64,000 bases of DNA, from NCBI GenBank assembly GCA_002440825.1, contig DJVH01000015.1, positions 62,001-126,000 of the forward strand, in the 5' to 3' direction. The position numbers and the translations under genes are program-made. The DNA is from Bacteriovoracaceae bacterium UBA6261 (GTDB taxonomy: Bacteria; Bdellovibrionota; Bacteriovoracia; Bacteriovoracales; Bacteriovoracaceae). Every line of letters starts with the position of its first letter. Positions within the stretch are counted from its first letter, which is position 1. Shown in pieces: positions 9,593 through 17,642 of this stretch. Below the pieces are notes generated by a model. That model searched no databases and had not been told where the DNA came from. It saw only the letters and a list, made by a program, of their open reading frames with translations.

Positions 9593-9622
9593 GCCGTCTA
9601 CACTGTCTAAAAACTAGACGGC
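9593..9622. other. Hairpin downstream of the chemoreceptor gene
   Basis: GCCGTCTA at 9593-9600 pairs with TAGACGGC at 9615-9622. A nested GTCTA at 9605-9609 could pair with the same right arm instead, so two hairpins are mutually exclusive. No T-run follows on either strand, so it is not a standard terminator; it may be a processing or RNA stability element. Confidence 0.4.
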
Positions 9623-9634
9623 TCTGTCGGATGG

Positions 9635-11191
9635 CTATGCACCTTCAACAATTTTTTCCAATGTACTTACCGCTGTCTTTAAGGTGTCAGTCTGAGCGGT
9701 TAAGCCTTTGGAGTAATCAAAAAGTTGTTGAGAGAGAGTAGAGTTCATTTGAGTCGTCTGATCCAGCTGGTGAAGCGCCTGGGCCACTTGTTCAGCTCCG
9801 CGTGCCTGCTCATCGCTGGCAACGGAAATTTCCATAATGTTTGCATCAACACCTTTCACATCGCCATCAATAACTTTAAGTATGTCAGCAGTGCTGCCTG
9901 CTACGGCCAGACCTTGTCGGACAACATTATTCCCTTTCGTGAGAATATCACTGACGCTTTTTTGTGTTTCATCGATGACAGATTGAACTTTTTTGGTTGA
10001 GTCTTCGAGCATTTCAGATATTTCCATTGCCGCTTTACCGCTCATCTGAGCAAGATTTCCCACTTCTTCAGCAACAACAGCAAAACCTTTTCCTTGTTCT
10101 CCGGCGCGGGCAGCTTCAACTGAAGCGTTAAAAGAAAGAAGCTTTGTTTGAAAAACAATATCGTTGATGACTTTTGTTTTATTTCCAATTTCATTAATCA
10201 AATTTACGATCTCTCCAATGCGAACATTACCTCTTTCAACTTCAGCAAGAATATGTTTGTTGTTTTCTTCAATTTCATGAACTGATTTCATCAGATCTTC
10301 AGAAGTCTCGCGTCCTTTGACTACATTGTTCGAGCTGGTCTTAGATAATCGAGTGGATTCACTTGCAGAGTCAGCTGTCTTTTTAATCATTGAAGTCATT
10401 TCTTCCATTGAAGCAGATGTTTCCTGAATAGCAGAAGCTTGTTCCGTTGTAGCTTCAGAAAGATTGGAAGCCGCATCAGCCACTCTCTGGGCGTTTTCTG
10501 CAATCGTTTGATATGCCTTAGTCATATTCTCTTTAACGTCAGCAAGAACTTTTCCAATGTTGTTTGCAAGGAAGAACGCAAACAGCATGGCAAGCAACGT
10601 TGCTATTGCTGAAGCCACAACAGAATAGGTTATGCCGGCATGGAAAGTACTGTCGAATTCGACATCTGATTTTGTCGATTCCTCTTCCAGGGATTTCAAA
10701 TAGAGCTTTAAAGGTGCCAGTGTTTCATCGCGAAGATGATCGATTTTTTCATCCAGCGATCTGACTTTAGGAGAAATACCATCAAATTGTTCCAGCTCAG
10801 GAATCATTTCTTTTTCGATAGTATCGACATAGGCAGCGTACTTAGTTTTAAAATCTTCGGCCCATTTCTTTTCTTCAGCAGTATCGGCCATCTTGGAAAT
10901 AATGTCGATTGCGTGCTCTTTGTTCTTTTTTATTTCAATTATATCTTTTTTGGTTTCATTGAGATTGTGGTTAATAACAGCATCTGCTGAAACAGCGTAA
11001 ACTTCTGCAACTTCCGAAACGAGATGTGAGATCTCCTGAGCATTACGAAACCGCTCTGCTCCTGCATCCTGGAGTGAACCAAGCTTATTTTGTGAATAGA
11101 GCAGGTAGGCTTGTACGAAAATAAACATCACTATTAATGTCATAAAAGTGAAGATAATTTTTTTCTTTAAACTGAAACTTTGAAAGTTCAT
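9635..11191 (-). CDS. Methyl-accepting chemotaxis protein
   Basis: 518 residues. TM1 is near 10-31 and TM2 near 188-210, enclosing a helical periplasmic sensor of about 155 residues that looks like a four-helix-bundle type. The cytoplasmic part is a continuous coiled coil with the conserved hairpin tip VEAARAGEQGKGFAVVAEEV, which contacts CheA/CheW, and flanking methylation helices. The C-terminus has no CheR-docking pentapeptide. The ligand cannot be inferred. Ribosome site GAGGAG is well placed before the ATG. It stands alone; no che genes are nearby. Confidence 0.95.
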   Translation of the reverse strand: MNFQSFSLKKKIIFTFMTLIVMFIFVQAYLLYSQNKLGSLQDAGAERFRNAQEISHLVSEVAEVYAVSADAVINHNLNETKKDIIEIKKNKEHAIDIISKMADTAEEKKWAEDFKTKYAAYVDTIEKEMIPELEQFDGISPKVRSLDEKIDHLRDETLAPLKLYLKSLEEESTKSDVEFDSTFHAGITYSVVASAIATLLAMLFAFFLANNIGKVLADVKENMTKAYQTIAENAQRVADAASNLSEATTEQASAIQETSASMEEMTSMIKKTADSASESTRLSKTSSNNVVKGRETSEDLMKSVHEIEENNKHILAEVERGNVRIGEIVNLINEIGNKTKVINDIVFQTKLLSFNASVEAARAGEQGKGFAVVAEEVGNLAQMSGKAAMEISEMLEDSTKKVQSVIDETQKSVSDILTKGNNVVRQGLAVAGSTADILKVIDGDVKGVDANIMEISVASDEQARGAEQVAQALHQLDQTTQMNSTLSQQLFDYSKGLTAQTDTLKTAVSTLEKIVEGA

Positions 11192-11309
11192 AACTTTCTC
11201 CTCAAATAAACTCTTTGAAGATTGTTCGGTTTAAAAATTAATTAATGTAGAAGTTCGACAAAATTTGCTGATAATTTTTTATTGTTTAGTTTCTGAGATA
11301 TGTCATTTT

Positions 11310-12254
11310 TTAGAGAGAAGTGCACTCAGGAGCGACAGAATTCAGTTTGACATCAAATAAACAACTTTCAAGAAACACGAGACTGTCTTGAGTTGCTTTT
11401 AAGGTAAGGGCTCTATTTGTGTTGGGATTCATTAAATAGGAATCGCGTGTAAAGGCCAGGGGAGGCAACTCTAACTTTTTTGACGCCAAATCAATCAGCA
11501 TATTTGCAACCAATTCGTTACCAAAGGTAAATGGATGGATGGCCATAAACCATCTTTTCATGTCGGCCAGATAAGAAAAAGGAGTTATCCCATTGGTGGT
11601 GTCTCCTTTGGCAAATCTGTTTACCAGATCATTATAATCGACGAGCCAGGCTTTCAGTTCTGTCTTCATGCTGGCACCTTTATAAAAAACAATTTGTGCA
11701 GAGTAAGTCTTTTTATCATCACACAAAGTGAGATTTTCTAAATTTAAAAGCGGATAACCTTCGTTGCTTTTTAAATCATAGTTGTCCAGCAAAGCAGCTA
11801 CTTCATCTGTGATGAGTTTATCAGTGCATTGTATTTCCTGGCGTGGATTTGTCTGGCCGAAAACGATTCTTAATTTTCCAGCTTCACCCTTATTTGCAAA
11901 CATGGTTTTGTGAAGCTTTGTAACGTCAGCAAGTTCCAGAAAAGTGGGATTGTAATCTTTGAAAAAGTCTTTCCCTTTGCTCCACGCTTGCCAGTCTTTG
12001 TTTTGTGAAAGGGTGACTTCTGGTTTGGTTAAATAATCATTCTTCAATTGGAAATAACTTGTTTTGCCGAGGACACGGGGAATGGCAAACCCTTTGATGT
12101 TTCCAGAATTTATTTTTCTGGAAGAGAAATCCTGTGTAATGGCGTTCCAGCGATCCTGGGCCTTGCATTCTACATCATAGGACTTCATGGCCTCAGAACA
12201 GGCATAGGACTTAAAAGTCATTAATAAGGTCAAACTGAGCAGTTTAAAACGCAT
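11310..12254 (-). CDS. Exported protein with a degenerate Fic domain
   Basis: 314 residues with an N-terminal signal peptide (cleavage probably before Cys19; the -3 residue does not fit a lipobox). Fic-family layout is visible: LADVTKLHKTMF...GEAGKLRI at about 108-130, then a helix ending in AIHPFTFGN at 238-246. Active Fic enzymes have HxFx(D/E)GNGRxxR. Here the His and GN remain but the acidic residue is Phe244 and the GRxxR part reads ELVAN. AMP transfer is therefore doubtful; other chemistry or a binding role is possible. Export is unusual, because Fic proteins use cytoplasmic nucleotides unless they are delivered to another cell. No clear ribosome site precedes the ATG. Confidence 0.6.
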   Translation of the reverse strand: MRFKLLSLTLLMTFKSYACSEAMKSYDVECKAQDRWNAITQDFSSRKINSGNIKGFAIPRVLGKTSYFQLKNDYLTKPEVTLSQNKDWQAWSKGKDFFKDYNPTFLELADVTKLHKTMFANKGEAGKLRIVFGQTNPRQEIQCTDKLITDEVAALLDNYDLKSNEGYPLLNLENLTLCDDKKTYSAQIVFYKGASMKTELKAWLVDYNDLVNRFAKGDTTNGITPFSYLADMKRWFMAIHPFTFGNELVANMLIDLASKKLELPPLAFTRDSYLMNPNTNRALTLKATQDSLVFLESCLFDVKLNSVAPECTSL

Positions 12255-12284
12255 AAGGAGTCTTATAGCAAACCCCAGGGACTC

Positions 12285-12312
12285 TTGTACAAAAGCGGGA
12301 AAAAATTATAAC
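12285..12312 (+). promoter_or_regulatory. Probable promoter of the MFS-metalloprotease operon
   Basis: TTGTAC (12285-12290), a 16-bp spacer and TATAAC (12307-12312). It lies in the 88-bp gap between divergent genes, about 25 bases before the ribosome site GAGG at 12332. Confidence 0.5.
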
Positions 12313-12342
12313 CTTTTCTTCTTAGTAGAATGAGGTAACCCC

Positions 12343-13512
12343 CTGAAAACCAAAATCATTACCCGCACAGTCCTGCTTTTATCTATCATCAGCTTCTTTG
12401 GAGACATTTCCAGCGAGCTTTTATATCCGATCATGCCTCTCTATTTAAAAAGTATTGGAATGGGAGCACTTTATATTGGAGTCCTGGAGGGGATTGCGGA
12501 TGCTATCTCGGGAATTTCCAAGACCTATTTTGGAAAACTTTCGGATGTGAGCGGAAGGAGAATGCCATTTGTCTGGGCAGGGTACGTTCTTTCGAGTTTT
12601 TCTAAATCGGCCATCGGCCTGTTTGTTAACCCGGTCTGGGTTCTTTTCACACGCTCTGCAGACAGATTGGGGAAAGGGGTGAGAACAGCTTCCCGCGATG
12701 CCATGCTGTCTGCCGAAGCAACTCCAGAAACCAAAGGAGCTGTGTTTGGATTTCACAGATCGCTTGATACACTTGGGGCTTTTTTCGGTCCCATTCTCGC
12801 GTTGATCTTTCTGCACTTTTATCCCGGCGAATATCACAAACTGTTTGCCTATGCTTTAATTCCCGCTTTTTTTGTCGTTTTGTTTCTCGCGTTTGTGAAG
12901 GAAAAACCGGTTGAAAAGAAAATCGAAAAGGGAAACCCTCTTTGGAATTCTTTAACCTACTGGAAAGTTGCTACGCCGGAATATAAACGGATTATTGCTG
13001 TCATTCTCCTTTTTACCCTCATGAATTCATCCGATATGTTTCTACTTCTGAAAGCAAAGGAGAGCGGATTGTCTGATGTGAGAATGATATCGCTCTACAT
13101 TTTTTACAATTTTATCTATGCCATGACTTCCTATCGGATGGGCATTCTTTCTGACGTTATCGGAAAGAAAAAGATCTTTCTGCTTGGCCTGTTTTTTTTC
13201 ATCATCACTTATGCTGGAATGGCATTCAATAAGACGACCTGGATCTTCTACCTGCTCTTTGCTTTTTATGGACTTTTTGCAGCCTGTACTGAAGGGATAA
13301 CAAAGGCCTGGATCAGCAATCTTTGTGAAAAAGTGGATCTGGCCACAGCACTTGGCTTTCAATCCACCACTCAAAGCATCGCGGCCATGCTGGCGAGCTT
13401 TATTGCGGGTGCAATTTGGATGAGTTATGGCGCTTCGGCCGTTTTTCTTTTTTCCGCCTTTGGTGCAGCTATAGTTGCGATTATACTGTTACGTGAGAGG
13501 GTTATTTCATGA
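12343..13512 (+). CDS. MFS transporter, probable CTG start
   Basis: 389 residues and about 12 membrane helices, a tetracycline-efflux/antiporter-like MFS protein. The first ATG (12433) would cut into helix 1. In-frame sequence upstream encodes LLLSIISFFGDISSELLYPI, the usual first helix with the conserved (F/G)D..SE motif, and no ATG, GTG or TTG occurs before the in-frame TGA at 12331. The CTG at 12343 has GAGG seven bases upstream and is the best start. The loop 2-3 signature appears as GKLSDVSGRRMPF. The stop overlaps the next gene by ATGA. Substrate unknown. Confidence 0.8.
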   Translation: MKTKIITRTVLLLSIISFFGDISSELLYPIMPLYLKSIGMGALYIGVLEGIADAISGISKTYFGKLSDVSGRRMPFVWAGYVLSSFSKSAIGLFVNPVWVLFTRSADRLGKGVRTASRDAMLSAEATPETKGAVFGFHRSLDTLGAFFGPILALIFLHFYPGEYHKLFAYALIPAFFVVLFLAFVKEKPVEKKIEKGNPLWNSLTYWKVATPEYKRIIAVILLFTLMNSSDMFLLLKAKESGLSDVRMISLYIFYNFIYAMTSYRMGILSDVIGKKKIFLLGLFFFIITYAGMAFNKTTWIFYLLFAFYGLFAACTEGITKAWISNLCEKVDLATALGFQSTTQSIAAMLASFIAGAIWMSYGASAVFLFSAFGAAIVAIILLRERVIS

Positions 13513-15149
13513 ACAAATACTTAGTCTGTTTAATCGCTTTAGTTGTGAGTTTCTCAGGAGAGGCAGCACTAAAGATCGTTTTAAAAACAGAAAAGATTTC
13601 CAATGGGGATAAAAAGATCTCGCTTGATATGAATCAGGATGGAAAGGCCGATACATTTCAGATTTTTCACAATGATCAGATGATTTCCCAGGAAAGTGAG
13701 ACGAAATACGACGGCAAAGTTAATGAGTGGATTACGTATTCAGATTACGTTTCAGATAAATCTCCTGTCGTTGTCACAAAGCGGGATACAAATGGCGATG
13801 GCAAGATTGATTATGTTGAATCCGTCTATAAAATTCCTTCGCGCAATCAAATGGTCACAACGTTTGAAACAGACACAAAATTCAGCGGCACATTTGACAG
13901 AACATGGACGAATGTAACAGAGCTCATTCAAAAAAAAGACCAGGCAACACCTTGTGAAAATGCTATTCCCGCAGAACCTCTGGTGGAAACACTTCTAAAA
14001 AATGTGAACAAAGCGCAGTCGCAAATGAATGACGGATTTATCGTGAATGATTACGGATACAGAATTCATAAATCCTGTCTTGATAATTGGGGAGCGACCG
14101 AATTTACGTCCATGATGAATGAAACGGCTAAAAAAGGATTCAGCTGTCTTGATAAACTGGCAAAGGCCAATGAGAAAACAGATCCGTCTGCTCCCAATGG
14201 AGCGAAGAAAAATATGGTCGGTCTTGCAGCCCTGCTGCAGACGAGCGGAATTAGCATTGTTTGCGGTGAAAAGGATTACAGCTGGACGGGAACTGCCGGT
14301 CACGCTTCGACTTCTCCGGATGAATCGATTAAAGATCCTCGTGTCAGACATCCTTTTGTTTCCATCAGTCCGAACGATCCGAAAGAAAAAAGAAAGGCCA
14401 CGAAAGATGAAAAGAATGAACTGGTAAAAACTCTTTTCCACGAGCAGCTGCACAACCTTGGCATCAAACATAATGAAGCGAGTATTGAATATCCTTACAC
14501 ATGCGAAACGTGTTGTCTTCCTGCCGCTGAAGATAAAAAATCTGAAGTGGATCTCGCCTGTAAAATCTGTTCTGGCGTTTATGACAATAATAAAGATCCA
14601 AGATATTTAACAGATATGATTGCCTGGTCGAAAGAATCTTATAAAGAAGACAGAGCAGAGAAAGCAGTCATTGCTTATCAGCAGGCGAATCCCAATAGTC
14701 GTTTTGGTTTGTTTGCTTATGCCGACGCCGCGGCCGGAACTTTTTCCCCGGTGGGAGTGGAAATCGCCAAAATACTTAAAACGAAATTTCCCGAACGCAC
14801 TGCTGAGGAAGAAGGTTTTTTAAATCGCAGTCTGGATAAAGATTATTTTGATCACAATAAAAAAGCTTCCCGTTATGCCAATGTCGTTGCCGAAGCTCAC
14901 ATAGCTCTTTATTACGAACAAGATGAATCAAAGGTTATGGCCTATCTGGAAAAAAATAAATCCGTATTAAAGGAAATGCTCGCAAGAAAAGAGAGCGCCA
15001 AAGAAAATGATAAATACGTTATGGAAACGATTACGAATCAGATGAGCTCGATAATGAAATCGATCTGGATGAAAGGCTATCCGAAATCACAAGGGCCTAA
15101 CAGCAGTAAAGCCTACAAGCTTCTGATGGAGACGGGCTTTCTTAAATAA
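13509..15149 (+). CDS. Secreted metzincin-like putative metalloprotease with EF-hand-like loops
   Basis: 546 residues with a signal peptide (cleavage near residue 20). HEQLHNLGIKH at 311-321 matches the metzincin zinc signature HExxHxxGxxH exactly. Two calcium-loop-like segments, DMNQDGKADTF (40-50) and DTNGDGKIDYVE (93-104), precede it. A Cys-rich patch (CETCC ... CKIC) follows shortly after the zinc motif and may be disulfide-bonded or bind metal. The C-terminal 200 residues are helical. I recognise no family beyond the motif. It is translationally coupled to the MFS transporter (ATGA). An extracellular or periplasmic protease used on prey or biofilm protein is plausible; activity is inference. 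Confidence 0.65.
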   Translation: MNKYLVCLIALVVSFSGEAALKIVLKTEKISNGDKKISLDMNQDGKADTFQIFHNDQMISQESETKYDGKVNEWITYSDYVSDKSPVVVTKRDTNGDGKIDYVESVYKIPSRNQMVTTFETDTKFSGTFDRTWTNVTELIQKKDQATPCENAIPAEPLVETLLKNVNKAQSQMNDGFIVNDYGYRIHKSCLDNWGATEFTSMMNETAKKGFSCLDKLAKANEKTDPSAPNGAKKNMVGLAALLQTSGISIVCGEKDYSWTGTAGHASTSPDESIKDPRVRHPFVSISPNDPKEKRKATKDEKNELVKTLFHEQLHNLGIKHNEASIEYPYTCETCCLPAAEDKKSEVDLACKICSGVYDNNKDPRYLTDMIAWSKESYKEDRAEKAVIAYQQANPNSRFGLFAYADAAAGTFSPVGVEIAKILKTKFPERTAEEEGFLNRSLDKDYFDHNKKASRYANVVAEAHIALYYEQDESKVMAYLEKNKSVLKEMLARKESAKENDKYVMETITNQMSSIMKSIWMKGYPKSQGPNSSKAYKLLMETGFLK

Positions 15150-16029
15150 TGTTTCTGGCAAAAGCGTAAATGCCCGCCGGAAGAATGCGTTCGTCTTTCC
15201 GCCCTGAATGCTTGACTCCCAATTCGCCGACGACAATATCTTTTTTAGATTTGTGATCATTCATCAGGTTGCGAAGTGCTTCAGATTGAACTCCGTGGGT
15301 ATGAGAAGAAAGAAAGAAGAAACTTTTTTCGCGGTTGAGAACATTGAAACAATCCATGATCAATTCATGAATCATTTGTTCAAATTCCCAGACTTCTTTG
15401 TTGGCCCCGTGTCCCCAGCTTGGAGGATCAGCGAGAATGCCGTCGTATTTGAATCCTTTACGAAGAGAGTGCTTAACGAAAGCGCGGACATCTTCCTGAA
15501 CAAATTTGAGTTTTTTCTGATCGAGCTTTGAAAGGTCAGCGTTTTCACGCCCCCAGGTCAAAACGCCTTTCGAAGAATCCACATGAAAAACTTCGGCACC
15601 AGTTTTGGCAACGGCAAGGGAAGCGCAGCCGGTGTATCCGAAGAGATTTAAAAATTTCAAAGGACGCCCTAGCTCAGTTGAGAGGCGTTTGGATTCCGCA
15701 GTGAGAGAATCCCAAACGGCCTGTTGCTCAAAGAAAACTCCACAGTGGCCGAATGACGTAAATTTCAATTTGAATTTCAAGTCCTGGTAATCGATCACAA
15801 GGTTTGAAGGCTCTTTATCTCCACGGTGTTTCCATGTCCCGCCGCCGTCATTTTTTCTGATGCAGACTGAGGTGGCCTTTTTCCATTCTTGTTCAGAGAG
15901 GCGGGGGGCCCATATCGCCTGGGGCGAGGGGCGTTCGACCGTAATGCCTGCGATGGTTTCTAACTTTTTACCAAAACCTGAATCCAGCAACTGGTAGCCC
16001 GGTATGTTCTGAGAGATAAGATTATTCAT
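15142..16029 (-). CDS. Class I SAM-dependent methyltransferase, RlmI/RlmK-like
   Basis: 295 residues. The SAM-binding motif reads FLNLFGYTGCASLAVAKTGA, followed by the acidic motif VFHVDSS and the catalytic-type motif ILADPPSWGHG, the pattern of the 23S rRNA cytosine methyltransferase (RlmI) group. It lacks the N-terminal PUA domain of RlmI, being about 100 residues shorter. The likely substrate is rRNA, but the exact base cannot be given. The gene overlaps the convergent metzincin-like gene by eight bases. No ribosome site is obvious in the AT-rich leader. Confidence 0.8.
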   Translation of the reverse strand: MNNLISQNIPGYQLLDSGFGKKLETIAGITVERPSPQAIWAPRLSEQEWKKATSVCIRKNDGGGTWKHRGDKEPSNLVIDYQDLKFKLKFTSFGHCGVFFEQQAVWDSLTAESKRLSTELGRPLKFLNLFGYTGCASLAVAKTGAEVFHVDSSKGVLTWGRENADLSKLDQKKLKFVQEDVRAFVKHSLRKGFKYDGILADPPSWGHGANKEVWEFEQMIHELIMDCFNVLNREKSFFFLSSHTHGVQSEALRNLMNDHKSKKDIVVGELGVKHSGRKDERILPAGIYAFARNII

Positions 16030-16057
16030 GAATTTTTAATATATTACGGAAAGCAAC

Positions 16058-16086
16058 TTGTCTAATAGAGTTGAAATTTTTATACT
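16058..16086 (+). promoter_or_regulatory. Promoter of tRNA-Arg
   Basis: TTGTCT (16058-16063), a 17-bp spacer and TATACT (16081-16086), placing the start about 17 bases before the mature tRNA end. Confidence 0.6.
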
Positions 16087-16109
16087 TAGAGAATCTCAAA
16101 AATCCATGT

Positions 16110-16186
16110 GCACCCTTAGCTCAGCTGGATAGAGTAGCTGGCTTCGAACCAGTTGGTCGGGAGTTCGAATCTCTCAGGGTGCGCCA
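16110..16186 (+). tRNA. tRNA-Arg (anticodon UCG)
   Basis: 77 nt including encoded CCA. The acceptor GCACCCT pairs with AGGGTGC; the D arm GCTC/GAGT has an AGCTGGATA loop; the anticodon stem GCTGG/CCAGT encloses CTTCGAA with anticodon TCG; the T arm GGGAG/CTCTC has loop TTCGAAT. A20 in the D loop agrees with Arg identity. It would read CGA and related codons. Its 3' end is partly repeated at 17536-17547, beyond an arsenic gene pair. Confidence 0.95.
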
Positions 16187-16197
16187 CTTCTTCTTAT

Positions 16198-17028
16198 TTA
16201 ACAACAGCCATTAGAAGGTGAACAACAGCTTTGCGGAAGTTTAACAGCTTCAATATTGGCCGATACAACATAGTCTGTAACTTTAGTTCCCGGTGCCCAA
16301 TCTGAAATAAATTTTTTACTTTCATCTTTTGGAGTGACTCGTATTTGTTTAAAACCAGCAGCACCTAGCATTTCTTTTATTTCTGTAATGAGTGAGGCTC
16401 CGGCCATACAGCCAGTGAAAAGAGCAAGATCATTTCTGATTTCGTCCGGTAAAACTGCAAAGGCAACCACATCGGAAATCGCGAGTCTTCCACCTGTCTT
16501 TAGAGCACGGTAACATTCCTTAAAAACTTTTTCTTTATCTGGTGAGAGATTGATTACACAGTTGGAGATAATGACATCGACCGAATTGTCAGCAACTGGA
16601 AGATTTTCAATTTCACCCAAACGAAATTCTGTATTACCGTAATGGCCTTTCTCCGCATTTATTCTTGCTTTTGAAATCATCGTTGGAGTCATGTCCACTC
16701 CAATAACATGGCCTTCATTTCCCACTTGTTTAGAAGCTAAAAAACAGTCGAAACCAGCACCACTGCCGAGATCAAGAACTGTTTCACCTGCTTTAAGATT
16801 GGCAATGGCTTGCGGGTTTCCGCAACCCAGGCCAAGGTTAGCTCCCGTTGGAACAGAGCCAGTTTCATGTTCACTATAGCCCATAGTTTGTGAAATGCTT
16901 TCTACAGAAGTTTCACTTGTTCCACAGCATGAAGAAGGATTACATCCGCAGGCATCACCCTCCGCCACTTTAGAATATTGTTCTCTGACGGCTTGTCTAA
17001 TCTCATCATTCTTAACTTGATTTTTCAT
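16198..17028 (-). CDS. arsM: Arsenite S-adenosylmethyltransferase
   Basis: 276 residues. ArsM methylates As(III) with SAM. The SAM motif VLDLGSGAGFDCFLA and the three family cysteines are present: Cys69 in LGLGCGNP, Cys157 in ISNCVINL and Cys207 in FTGCMAGA. Cys-rich tails at both ends (CGCNPSSCC and SCCSPSNGCC) are extra arsenic-binding candidates seen in many ArsM proteins. Start ATG with AAAGGAGA upstream. It lies 15 bases after the merR-like gene in the same direction, so both come from the promoter at 17467-17498. The locus appears inserted between a tRNA and a copy of its 3' end. Confidence 0.93.
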   Translation of the reverse strand: MKNQVKNDEIRQAVREQYSKVAEGDACGCNPSSCCGTSETSVESISQTMGYSEHETGSVPTGANLGLGCGNPQAIANLKAGETVLDLGSGAGFDCFLASKQVGNEGHVIGVDMTPTMISKARINAEKGHYGNTEFRLGEIENLPVADNSVDVIISNCVINLSPDKEKVFKECYRALKTGGRLAISDVVAFAVLPDEIRNDLALFTGCMAGASLITEIKEMLGAAGFKQIRVTPKDESKKFISDWAPGTKVTDYVVSANIEAVKLPQSCCSPSNGCC

Positions 17029-17043
17029 CTGAGCTCTCCTTTA

Positions 17044-17460
17044 TTAACATTTACAATCAAGACCTATTGAAAAACATTCCTGGACTTTGTACTGCCTTAG
17101 TTGATCTTGACTCGCATCACAGGCACAGGACAATTTTTCAAGGCTGTTTTTCATTTTGTTAAGGTCGTTAATTTTTCCTTCAATTTCTTTAATTTTAGCA
17201 AGCGTCTTTTGTTTTACAGTAGAACACGTCATTCTGGATTTTGTATTAAGTTCCAATAACTCTTTTATTTCTGCCAATGAAAATCCAAGTTCTTGAGCTT
17301 TCTTAATAAAAATAATTTTTTGAGCATCGTCTTCTGAATAAGTTCGAAAAGCACCTGTGAGTTTGGGTTCTCTTATAAGTTCTTTTCGCTGATAAAAGCG
17401 AACTGTTTCAACTCCTACACCTGCCATTTCTGCTAATTTACCAATAGTTATTTTTTCCAT
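17044..17460 (-). CDS. MerR-family thiol/metalloid-responsive regulator
   Basis: 138 residues. The N-terminal winged helix (ITIGKLAEMAGVGVETVRFYQ) is typical MerR, followed by the long dimer helix. Cys79 and Cys114 are 35 residues apart, the same spacing as Cys82 and Cys117 of mercury MerR. Further cysteines lie at 112, 129, 136 and 138 (ending GLDCKC). With arsM next, arsenite is the likely signal, although mercury cannot be excluded. The promoter elements sit so close that transcription should begin at the A of the ATG, giving a leaderless message. Confidence 0.85.
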   Translation of the reverse strand: MEKITIGKLAEMAGVGVETVRFYQRKELIREPKLTGAFRTYSEDDAQKIIFIKKAQELGFSLAEIKELLELNTKSRMTCSTVKQKTLAKIKEIEGKINDLNKMKNSLEKLSCACDASQDQLRQYKVQECFSIGLDCKC

Positions 17461-17466
17461 AATGAG

Positions 17467-17498
17467 ACTATATCATCCGTACTATAGTACAGAGTCAA
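17467..17498 (-). promoter_or_regulatory. MerR-type promoter/operator with 20-bp spacer
   Basis: On the minus strand: TTGACT (17493-17498), a 20-bp spacer and TATAGT (17467-17472). The spacer holds a perfect 12-bp palindrome, GTACTATAGTAC (17479-17490). Overlong spacers with a central dyad are the hallmark of promoters that MerR proteins untwist to activate. The site controls its own regulator and arsM. Confidence 0.8.
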
Positions 17499-17535
17499 TC
17501 AATAAATTTATACTAATGATTTAAAAGGATTAGCC

Positions 17536-17567
17536 AAGGTGCGCCATTTGAATCTCAGAGTTTTTTT
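17536..17567. repeat. Partial copy of the tRNA-Arg 3' end followed by a T-run
   Basis: GGTGCGCCA (17539-17547) repeats the last nine bases of the tRNA, and CA before it also agrees with one mismatch between. GAATCTC and seven Ts follow (17561-17567), like a displaced tRNA terminator. This is the pattern left by integration at a tRNA 3' end. No integrase is present. Confidence 0.5.
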
Positions 17568-17642
17568 CTATTTATGCTTTGGTATCATTATCTTGTTTAA
17601 AATGCTTTAATCAGACAAGTTTATTGGCCAGGAGAGATTAAC

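Noticed and set aside
9593..9622. Terminator for the chemoreceptor gene
   Set aside because: A good stem but no T-run on the minus strand, so reported only as a hairpin.
12445..12837. 130-residue frame opposite the MFS transporter
   Set aside because: Antisense to a conserved membrane protein; no recognisable motif.
16110..17567. Full mobile element with integrase
   Set aside because: Only the tRNA end copy supports it; no recombinase, phage or IS gene is present, so it is reported as a possible island trace only.
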